Shown: one piece after another, positions 6,787-11,652 of the stretch
Numbering within the stretch: position 1 is the stretch's first letter
Layout of the letters: each line of letters opens with the position of its first letter
Assembly: GCA_913020235.1 (NCBI GenBank)
Contig: CAJWBT010000039.1
Location: 1 to 11,652 of the forward strand
Source of the DNA: an uncultured Chloroflexota bacterium
GTDB taxonomy: Bacteria; Chloroflexota; Dehalococcoidia; UBA3495
Reading direction: 5' to 3'
Length of the DNA: 11,652 nt
Notes under the pieces: model-generated
The model's input: the letters and a program-made list of their open reading frames with translations, nothing else
Database searches by the model: none
Told to the model about the DNA's origin: nothing
Translations under genes and position numbers: made by a program

Positions 6787-8457
6787 TCACCCGCTCCAGG
6801 GCAGGGGAGCAACGCCGTTGATGTCAGACACCACGTCAACCAGCGCCGGCCTGCCGGAAGCCAACGCCTGCTCCAGGGCGCTCTGAATTTGGCCCGGCTG
6901 CTCAACCCGGATGCCGAAACAGCCCATGGTCTCGGCCAGGTGGGCGAAGTCCACTTCCCGGAACTGCCAGATCTCGTCCGAGTTGCCCGAGAACCCCTCG
7001 TAGACCCGCTCCGTCCCTCGTTTGTCCTGGCTCAGGGCGTGGTTGTTGTTGACCACGATGACGGCGTTTATCCCGTAGCGCGCCGCCGTCTCCAGCTCGG
7101 CGATGTGGTACCAGAGCCCGCCATCGCCGGTGAAACACAGTACCGGCCGGTCGGGAAGGGCGCACTTGGCGCCGAGGGCCGCCGAAAGGCCCCAGCCCAG
7201 GGAGCCGGCGGCCCGGATGTAACCCTGCCCTGGATGTTTCAGGTCCACCATGGTCCCGGTCCATATCCCGGCATGGCCGGTGTCCGCCACCAGCAGGGCG
7301 TCGGAGGGCAGAGACCTCGTGAGTTCCGTGCAGAGGCGCTCCGGCCGGATGGGGACGGCATCGGAGCCGGCCAAAGGGGCCACCTCGTCCCGCCATTCCC
7401 GCACCAGCGTCTGGGCCCGGCCGACCCACTCGGCCCGCCCTGCCATCGGCTCCAGGGCTTCGATCAGCAGAGCCAGGGTGGACCTGGCGTCACCCTGCAA
7501 AGCCACCTTGGTCGGATAGCTGCGGCCCAGCTCCGACGGGTCGATGTCGATCTGGATCACCGGGGTGCCCGCGGGCGGTATCCTCCAATCCAAGGTGACC
7601 TGGTCTCCGGTATGGCTGCCGATGAACAACACCAGGTCGGCCTCGGCCACAACGCGGTTGGCGCACCATCGGGAGTAGGAGCCGCATACCCCGACCGACA
7701 GCGGGTGGTCGTCGGATATGGCTCCTTTGGCGTTGAGCGAGGTCGCGACCGGAATGGACAGCATCTCCGCCAGTTGCACCACCTGCTGCTGGGCCTGGGA
7801 GGCCGTGACCCCGCCGCCGGCCACGATGACCGGACGCCGGGCCCCCGCCAGCACCTGGGCCGCCTCCCGCACCCTTTCCGGCTCGGGAGCGGGGCGAAAG
7901 GCGGGCCGCTGGGCAAAGGTCGGCTCCGCGATCACTGTCAGGTCCGCTTCCCCTTCAACTATCAACTCGCCGGAGTTCCCCTGGAAATCCAGGTGGACCG
8001 GGGCTGGAGAGCCGGAGGTGGCCTCCCGGAAGGCCTGCCGGGTCAGGTGGGGCAACTGCTCGACGCTGTCCACCACCACACTGTACTTGGTGACCGCGCT
8101 GAAGGGCTGGGCGTGGGCGATCTCCTGATAGGAGTTGCGGTACTGGTGCATCAGGGGGCGGTGACCGGTGATGGCGACCACCGGGGACCCGCCCAGGTAG
8201 GCGTCCTGGAGCCCCGCCGCCAGATTGGCCGCTCCCACCGACTGGGCCATACAAACCGACGGCCCGTTGGAGGCACGGGCATAACCGTCGGCCATGTAGG
8301 CCGCGGCCTTTTCGCCGTGGGTCACGATACGGCGGATGCCCACCCGCTCCATCTCCAGCAGCGCCTTCCTGACGACGGCCGGAACGAAGAATGCGTGGGT
8401 AACCCCATACCCCTTCATGGTCTCCGCCAGGAACTGACCCCCGGACATCCTTGGCAT
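6787..8457 (-). CDS. Thiamine-pyrophosphate-dependent enzyme, acetolactate-synthase-like
   Basis: TPP enzyme with the three-domain layout of the acetolactate synthase/benzoylformate decarboxylase superfamily. The N-terminal pyrimidine-binding domain (about 1-175) carries HGEKAAAYMADGYAR (47-61), whose Glu49 is the expected activating glutamate. The central domain spans about 190-335. The C-terminal PP-binding domain has GDGG at 444-447 and NNN at 470-472, the metal/diphosphate motif. At 556 residues it fits the family. The start at 8457 is chosen over upstream in-frame starts because GGAGGT (8469-8464) sits 6 nt before it and homology-like sequence begins there. The reaction cannot be fixed; decarboxylation or carboligation of a 2-keto acid is expected. 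No small regulatory subunit (ilvN) or other branched-chain genes are nearby, arguing against a housekeeping acetolactate synthase. It may be the last gene of a block with the DUF35 and SDR genes. Confidence 0.92.
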   Translation of the reverse strand: MPRMSGGQFLAETMKGYGVTHAFFVPAVVRKALLEMERVGIRRIVTHGEKAAAYMADGYARASNGPSVCMAQSVGAANLAAGLQDAYLGGSPVVAITGHRPLMHQYRNSYQEIAHAQPFSAVTKYSVVVDSVEQLPHLTRQAFREATSGSPAPVHLDFQGNSGELIVEGEADLTVIAEPTFAQRPAFRPAPEPERVREAAQVLAGARRPVIVAGGGVTASQAQQQVVQLAEMLSIPVATSLNAKGAISDDHPLSVGVCGSYSRWCANRVVAEADLVLFIGSHTGDQVTLDWRIPPAGTPVIQIDIDPSELGRSYPTKVALQGDARSTLALLIEALEPMAGRAEWVGRAQTLVREWRDEVAPLAGSDAVPIRPERLCTELTRSLPSDALLVADTGHAGIWTGTMVDLKHPGQGYIRAAGSLGWGLSAALGAKCALPDRPVLCFTGDGGLWYHIAELETAARYGINAVIVVNNNHALSQDKRGTERVYEGFSGNSDEIWQFREVDFAHLAETMGCFGIRVEQPGQIQSALEQALASGRPALVDVVSDINGVAPLPWSG

Positions 8458-8463
8458 GCTTTG

Positions 8464-8469
8464 ACCTCC
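8464..8469 (-). promoter_or_regulatory. Ribosome binding site of the TPP-enzyme gene
   Basis: GGAGGT on the minus strand lies 6 nt before ATG 8457. It fixes the start there rather than at the longer open frame, which extends to 8616 without any similar site. Confidence 0.7.
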
Positions 8470-8650
8470 GCGTGAAGACTTCGCAGTGCAACCTACCGAA
8501 ATTTGCCCCCAGGTGCGCCGGCGCCGCACCGGCTCGAACCTGACGCCGTGTCTCGCCTGACACCGGGGGCTAGGCCTGGCCCGTATCCTGTTACAGCCCC
8601 GCGGATTCCCAATCAATCTAAAAAGGGGGGCCGGGATGGCTCCTCCGGGT

Positions 8651-8724
8651 CGTCTTTCCGGCGAAGGCCGGAATCCACAAAAGCGCCAACTGGATCCCCC
8701 TTCCGCGGAAGGGCTGGGATGACG
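8651..8724. repeat. REP-like inverted pair of palindromic units
   Basis: Two related half-units face each other. The plus-strand unit (8651-8677) starts CGTC-T and ends GAATCCA, and contains a 7-bp stem TTCCGGC/GCCGGAA with a 4-nt loop (8656-8673). The minus-strand unit (8724 back to 8691) also starts CGTC-T and ends GGATCCA, and contains a perfect 16-nt palindrome CCCTTCCGCGGAAGGG (8698-8713). The ends CGTC/GACG are inverted repeats of each other. This resembles the widespread GTCATTCC-type dispersed repeats of bacterial intergenic regions (compare Neisseria dRS3 and REP elements). It may act as a transcript-end structure after the SDR gene or be a non-autonomous mobile remnant. Confidence 0.65.
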
Positions 8725-8757
8725 GGCCGGGTATCAAGCCAAATACGAGACCGCACA

Positions 8758-9543
8758 TCAGGGCGTTGCTCCGGGACCCCAGGCGACGCCGAACTTGGCC
8801 CGCTGGACCACCTGGCCGGTGAAGGTTTGGGCTGTCTGCCCGGCCAGCCAGACCGCGGAGGGGATGATCTCCTCGGGCGGCACCATGGGGATGTGCTCCG
8901 TGCCCGGCCAGTCCCCGTTGCGATTCATCCAGGTGTCCATCCTTCCCGGACCCAGGACGTTGACCGCGATGTCGTGGGGACGCACTTCCTCGGCCAGGCT
9001 CAGAAACATCCGCTCCAGGGCCGCCTTGCTCATGGAGTAACCCACCCGTCCCTGCCGGTAGACCTGGGCCGACCCGGAGGTAATGCAGAAGATGGAGCCG
9101 CCGGAGCCCTGGGCGATCATGGGGTGCAGGGCGAATTTGCACAGGAGCAGGGGCCCCCGGATGTTCACCGCAAGACACCGGTCCAAGAGGCCGATGTCCA
9201 GGTCCACCACCGGCGATTCACAATCGACGCCGGCGTTGGCCACGACAATGTCCAGCCGGCCGAAGCGGTCCAGGGTGGTATCCACCAGCCGGCGCAGGTC
9301 TTCCGCTTCGGTCACATCGCATCGGACGGCCAGGGCGGTGCCGCCTGCCTTAGTAATGCGCTCCGCGGTGTCTCCGATGGTCCCGGAGCCGAGCCTCTCG
9401 AAGCGGCTACCCGCCGAGGTGTCCGCCTCAGTGCGGGCGGCCGCCACCACCCTGGCGCCGCGGGCGCCCAATCCGAGGCAAACGGCCCGGCCGATGCCAC
9501 GGCTGCCCCCGGTGACGATGGCTACTTTGCCGTTTAGATTCAT
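8758..9543 (-). CDS. Short-chain dehydrogenase/reductase (SDR), classical type
   Basis: NAD(P)(H)-dependent oxidoreductase with a Rossmann fold. The 261-residue length is normal for classical SDRs. TGGSRGIG at 11-18 is the cofactor-binding glycine motif, CDVT at 75-78 contains the adenine-contact Asp, and VANAG at 101-105 is the structural NAG motif. Asn127 with Ser156/158, Tyr169 and Lys173 (YSMSK) gives the catalytic set. Arg37 after the second strand (AAART) suggests NADP(H) preference. A slightly long loop (about 39-58) follows that strand. The start is taken at ATG 9543; a TTG two codons upstream is in frame, but no clear Shine-Dalgarno is seen. Instead the heptamer array begins 10 nt upstream. 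The gene follows the DUF35 gene in the same direction and precedes the TPP gene. Substrate is unknown. Confidence 0.9.
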   Translation of the reverse strand: MNLNGKVAIVTGGSRGIGRAVCLGLGARGARVVAAARTEADTSAGSRFERLGSGTIGDTAERITKAGGTALAVRCDVTEAEDLRRLVDTTLDRFGRLDIVVANAGVDCESPVVDLDIGLLDRCLAVNIRGPLLLCKFALHPMIAQGSGGSIFCITSGSAQVYRQGRVGYSMSKAALERMFLSLAEEVRPHDIAVNVLGPGRMDTWMNRNGDWPGTEHIPMVPPEEIIPSAVWLAGQTAQTFTGQVVQRAKFGVAWGPGATP

Positions 9544-9553
9544 CTTCAAGCAA

Positions 9554-9623
<70 letters not shown>

Positions 9624-9641
9624 TCCCGTCCCCGGTTCAGC

Positions 9642-10073
9642 CTAGCTGGCCGGCCGGAACTTGGGCAGGCTGATGTTCTCGTTCAGGTCGTCGAACACCA
9701 CCTCAAGCGCCATGCCCACCTTTATGCTCGCGGGATCGGGCTCCACATCCACCAGGTTGGTGGGCATGCGGGCGCCTCCCTCCAGCTCAACGATGGCGCA
9801 GACGTAAGGCGCCCGGTCGCGGAAAGCCGGAGAGGGTCCCCGGTGGGCGATGCAAAAGGTGTGCAGTATGCCCCGGCCGCTGCTGTGAATCCAATCAGTG
9901 TCCCGGGAAAAGCACCTGGGGCAGATGTCCCTGGGGTAGAAGTAGGTGTTGCCACAGGACTTGCAGTGGCGCAGCCACAGCTCGTGGGCCTTGCATTTCT
10001 GCCAGTAGAAATCCGACTCGGGCTGGGGTACCGGCGGTGGTACGGGTGGCAGTTCCTGTGCTTGCTGGGTCAT
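9642..10073 (-). CDS. DUF35-type Zn-ribbon/OB-fold protein
   Basis: Small two-domain protein of the family that acts as a partner of thiolases and related acyl-CoA enzymes, with the OB-fold thought to help acyl-CoA binding. The 143-residue product has a proline-rich N-terminus (9-18), then a short helix leading into a rubredoxin-like zinc ribbon with Cys37-x2-Cys40 and Cys51-x2-Cys54 (CKSCG ... CPRC). The OB-fold follows (about 62-135), with the typical segments GRGILHTFCI, YVCAIVELEGGARMPTNLV and VGMALEVVFDDL. ATG 10073 is chosen over the longer frame up to 10313 because AGGAGA (10086-10081) sits 7 nt before it and a promoter lies just upstream. No thiolase is seen next to it, so its partner is presumably elsewhere or is one of the neighbouring enzymes. 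It is probably the first gene of the minus-strand block. Confidence 0.9.
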   Translation of the reverse strand: MTQQAQELPPVPPPVPQPESDFYWQKCKAHELWLRHCKSCGNTYFYPRDICPRCFSRDTDWIHSSGRGILHTFCIAHRGPSPAFRDRAPYVCAIVELEGGARMPTNLVDVEPDPASIKVGMALEVVFDDLNENISLPKFRPAS

Positions 10074-10116
10074 GTCCCGCTCTCCTGGGCTTCTGAATGG
10101 GCTCAGCGCACCTAGA

Positions 10117-10145
10117 AGGATAGGGAGAAAAGGAACAGCCGTCAA
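10117..10145 (-). promoter_or_regulatory. Probable sigma70-type promoter of the DUF35-SDR(-TPP) block
   Basis: On the minus strand TTGACG (10145-10140, 5 of 6) is followed by a 17-nt spacer and TATCCT (10122-10117, 4 of 6). Transcription would begin near 10110, about 36 nt before ATG 10073. Position and spacing fit well. Confidence 0.55.
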
Positions 10146-10202
10146 GGTTGGCCGGTGCGCGGCTGCGTGTGGGCCCCGCAGGCATGCAGGCCCGCACGGC
10201 TG

Positions 10203-10221
10203 GTTGCCGGCAATCGGCAAC
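10203..10221. other. Short hairpin in the DUF35-hicBA intergenic region
   Basis: GTTGCCG (10203-10209) and CGGCAAC (10215-10221) form a perfect 7-bp stem around a 5-nt loop. On the plus strand GGCTTTTGCC follows, but there is no upstream plus-strand gene to terminate. It lies some 60 nt upstream of the DUF35 -35 box and could be a regulator site; this is not proven. Confidence 0.4.
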
Positions 10222-10385
10222 GGCTTTTGCCCTGCCCGGTGAGGACATGATGTGGCGACGCAGGCGCCGAGCGACGGCCCGGCCGCCAGCACTCCTTCCA
10301 TATTCCCTAGCATAAGGAGTAGAGTAGAGATGCAGTTGGTCGGCGCAGGCGCACAAAATCATACCGGACTTCGAAGGACAACGAG

Positions 10386-10604
10386 ATGAAGAACGAATTC
10401 ACCGCCGTGCTTGAGCCGGCTGAGGAAGGCGGCTATTTCGCCTATTGCCCGGAGGTACCCGAGGCCAACGGACAAGGAGAAACGAAGGAAGAGACGTTGG
10501 ACAGCCTTCGAGAAGCGATCTCTCTGGTCCTCGAAGACCGGCGCGAGCAAGGACTGCGAGGGATTCCAGGCGACGCGGTAACAACTGTCTTGACCGTCGG
10601 ATGA
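10386..10604 (+). CDS. hicB: HicB-family antitoxin (short form)
   Basis: Antitoxin partner of the HicA-like mRNA interferase encoded immediately downstream; it should bind and neutralise the toxin. The 72-residue protein is a single HicB/UPF0150 domain of the partial RNase H-like fold. A beta strand (FTAVLEP) comes first, then the family signature EGGYFAYCPEVP (14-25), the Gly-rich turn NGQGETKEE (28-36), and the helix TLDSLREAISLVLED (37-51). There is no room for the C-terminal HTH or ribbon-helix-helix DNA-binding domain that longer HicB proteins use for autoregulation. AAGGA (10374-10378) lies 7 nt before the ATG. Its stop overlaps the toxin start in an ATGA arrangement, so the two are translationally coupled. 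Confidence 0.85.
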   Translation: MKNEFTAVLEPAEEGGYFAYCPEVPEANGQGETKEETLDSLREAISLVLEDRREQGLRGIPGDAVTTVLTVG

Positions 10605-10792
10605 AGCGGTCGGCACTCATTCGCCACCTTCGGCGCCACGGATGTCAAATGGTGAGGGAAGGCCGTTCCCACTCGATTTGGATCAACACGGAAAACGGCC
10701 GAAGGCAGACCATCCCTCGCCATGCTGAAGTCAAGAACCACCTTGCGCGTCGCATCTGTCGACAGCTTGGCCTGCCCGAGATCGGCGGATAG
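10601..10792 (+). CDS. hicA: HicA-family mRNA interferase toxin
   Basis: Small toxin with a double-stranded-RNA-binding-like fold that cleaves mRNA when freed from HicB. The 63-residue product shows the family order. An N-terminal helix (SALIRHLRRHG, 4-14) comes first. A strand with GRSHSIW (21-27) follows, whose His24 corresponds to the conserved catalytic His of the usual GSH motif. Then come TIPRHAEV and a C-terminal helix (NHLARRICRQLGL). It starts at ATG 10601, overlapping the hicB stop by 4 nt. A longer in-frame open stretch back to 10445 is antitoxin sequence in another frame and is not part of the protein. Order is antitoxin first, the reverse of the classical hicA-hicB operon of E. 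coli. Confidence 0.87.
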   Translation: MKRSALIRHLRRHGCQMVREGRSHSIWINTENGRRQTIPRHAEVKNHLARRICRQLGLPEIGG

Positions 10793-10821
10793 GGTTCTAT
10801 TTTCGACTAGCCAGCGGTTCT

Positions 10822-10845
10822 AGCGGGCGGCCCTGTGCCGCCGCT
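10822..10845. other. GC-rich hairpin downstream of hicA
   Basis: AGCGGGCGGC (10822-10831) pairs with GCCGCCGCT (10837-10845), with one bulged G and a 5-nt loop. It lies 30 nt after the hicA stop and about 46 nt before the next start. There is no T-run, so it is not a canonical rho-independent terminator, but it could slow read-through or protect the hicBA transcript end. Confidence 0.4.
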
Positions 10846-10891
10846 GAGGGACACAAAGAGACTGGTGGCATTCGTCTGGAGGGTTCTTCTT

Positions 10892-11652
10892 ATGCGTGTT
10901 GCGGTCATGGGGGCCGGCGGCGTGGGCGGCTACTTCGGGGGTATGCTGTCCCGTGGGGGCAACCATGTGACGTTGATCGCCAGGGGCCCTCACCTGCGCG
11001 CCATCTCCGCCCGCGGCCTCACGCTCATCACGGACCTGGAGCGGCTCACCATCAACTGCGACGCGACCGACGATCCGCGCCAGGCCGGGACGGCGGACCT
11101 GGTGCTGCTGGCGGTGAAGACCTACCACAACGACCAGGCCATCGCCGCGATGCTGCCGATGGTGGGTCCGAACACCGTGGTGCTCTGTCTACAGAACGGC
11201 ATTGACAGCTACCAGGCTGCTGTGGCAGCGGTGGGGGCTGAGAAAGTGCTCCCCGGCGCCGCGTACATCGAGGCCAGAATCCAGGAGCCGGGCGTGGTGA
11301 AGCAGACGGGGAAGGTGGTCCGCATCGCTTTCGGGGAGCTAGACGGCAGCGACTCTGAGCTGGGAAAGCTGATCTTGAGGACCCTGGAGCAGTCGGGCAT
11401 TGCCACCCAGTTCGTCCCGGATATGCATAAGATCCTGTGGACCAAGTTCCTGTTCATCGCCACCGTGGCCGGCGTTACCAGCCTGTCGCGGGAGACGATG
11501 GCCGAGCTGGCATCGCGTCCCGAGTGGCGGCCGGTGATTCTGGGCTGCATGGAGGAGATAGAGGCGGTGGCCCGGGCTACCGGCATCAACCTGGACGCCG
11601 GGGTCGTGGAGCGGACCATGGACTACATCGAGGCCAATCTGGTGCAGATGCA
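10892..11652 (+). CDS. 2-dehydropantoate 2-reductase-like protein (ApbA/PanE family), 3' end outside window
   Basis: NAD(P)H-dependent reductase of the ketopantoate reductase family; PanE itself makes pantoate for pantothenate and CoA synthesis. The 253 visible residues start with a Rossmann glycine motif GAGGVGG (7-13) and ARG at 30-32, where Arg31 fits NADPH 2'-phosphate binding. LLAVKTYHND (72-81) holds the conserved Lys76, and QNG (101-103) the conserved Asn102. The C-terminal helical domain opens near 179 with LWTKFLF, and Lys185 aligns with the catalytic Lys176 of E. coli PanE. The two Asn residues that follow in E. coli (180, 184) are Ile189 and Ala193 here, so the substrate may differ from ketopantoate. 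GGAGGG (10878-10883) lies 8 nt before ATG 10892. The frame is open to the window end and should continue about 50-70 codons. Confidence 0.88.
   Translation, partial: MRVAVMGAGGVGGYFGGMLSRGGNHVTLIARGPHLRAISARGLTLITDLERLTINCDATDDPRQAGTADLVLLAVKTYHNDQAIAAMLPMVGPNTVVLCLQNGIDSYQAAVAAVGAEKVLPGAAYIEARIQEPGVVKQTGKVVRIAFGELDGSDSELGKLILRTLEQSGIATQFVPDMHKILWTKFLFIATVAGVTSLSRETMAELASRPEWRPVILGCMEEIEAVARATGINLDAGVVERTMDYIEANLVQM

Larger units (their letters stand above)
8458..8757. other. Intergenic region between the SDR and TPP-enzyme genes
   Basis: About 300 bases without a credible gene. The half near the TPP gene holds its ribosome binding site and a small inverted repeat GTGTC/GACAC (8548-8563). 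The middle has a 5-T run on the minus strand (8624-8620) after a weak CCGG stem, too poor to call a terminator for the SDR gene. The half near the SDR gene is the REP-like element at 8651-8724. A -35-like TTGATT with a poor -10 was seen but is not convincing as a promoter. Confidence 0.6.
10074..10385. other. Divergent intergenic region between the DUF35 gene and hicBA
   Basis: About 310 bases with no credible gene. It contains the probable DUF35 promoter, a hairpin at 10203-10221, and the hicB ribosome binding site AAGGA (10374-10378). I see no convincing promoter for hicBA, although the AT-richer stretch near 10300-10330 is the most likely place. A loose ACTCC/GGAGT inverted repeat (10291-10320) is there too. 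Confidence 0.6.

Noticed and set aside
6649..8475. Very long plus-strand open frame (608 codons) opposite the TPP-enzyme gene
   Set aside because: It is fully antisense to a clear TPP enzyme with all family motifs; the translation is His/Gly/Arg-rich with no recognisable domain, as expected for a GC-rich shadow frame.
8615..8650. Possible minus-strand rho-independent terminator after the SDR gene
   Set aside because: There is a 5-T run, but the preceding stem is only a 4-bp CCGG pairing with a large loop; too weak to annotate.
8503..9537. Long plus-strand open frame opposite the SDR gene
   Set aside because: Antisense to an SDR with complete catalytic motifs, and it runs through the REP-like element; typical shadow composition.
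10445..10792. Longer in-frame version of the HicA toxin starting inside hicB
   Set aside because: The N-terminal extension is out-of-frame antitoxin sequence; the ATGA overlap and family length support the 63-residue form from 10601.

Overview
This is an 11.65 kb piece of a GC-rich bacterial chromosome with ordinary metabolic and transport genes, many GTG/TTG starts and strong AGGAGG-type ribosome binding sites. The gene mix suggests an uncultured-type Chloroflexota (for example a Dehalococcoidia/SAR202-like or related lineage). That mix is a peptide-type ABC importer with an Ala/Thr-rich lipoprotein linker, a peptidase-MA protein with a Pro/Thr stalk and C-terminal anchor, a stand-alone MetF-like protein, a TPP enzyme, an SDR with a DUF35 Zn-ribbon protein, and a divergent PanE-like reductase. 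The lineage call is inference from gene style, not a proven assignment.

Layout. (1) Bases 1-72: the 3'-truncated tRNA-His(GTG) on the minus strand, read off the left edge. (2) Bases 376-4197, plus strand: a tight three-gene operon for a solute-binding lipoprotein and two permeases of the peptide/nickel ABC family. No ATPase genes follow. (3) Bases 4262-5707, minus strand, convergent with the operon: a secreted, membrane-anchored HExxH zinc peptidase-like protein with a good promoter immediately upstream. (4) Bases 5903-6769, plus strand: a methylenetetrahydrofolate reductase-like protein, divergent from the peptidase and convergent with the next block. (5) Bases 6787-10073, minus strand, transcribed right to left: DUF35 Zn-ribbon/OB-fold protein, then SDR oxidoreductase, then acetolactate-synthase-like TPP enzyme. 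A heptanucleotide tandem array separates the first two and a REP-like inverted-repeat pair separates the last two. (6) Bases 10386-10792, plus strand: a small hicB-hicA toxin-antitoxin pair. (7) From 10892 to the right edge, plus strand: a ketopantoate-reductase-like gene cut off by the window.

How the genes fit together. The ABC genes are a clear functional unit: an importer for an oligopeptide or a similar small molecule, needing ATPases from elsewhere. The DUF35-SDR-TPP block may be co-transcribed and looks like accessory carbon or acyl metabolism, but no substrate can be read from sequence. MetF-like and PanE-like proteins both show changes at positions important in their E. coli namesakes, so their exact reactions are uncertain. 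No phage, IS element, CRISPR array or obvious defence island is present apart from the hicBA pair. The repeats are the most unusual non-coding features. I did not find a convincing new multi-gene system; the findings are local oddities.
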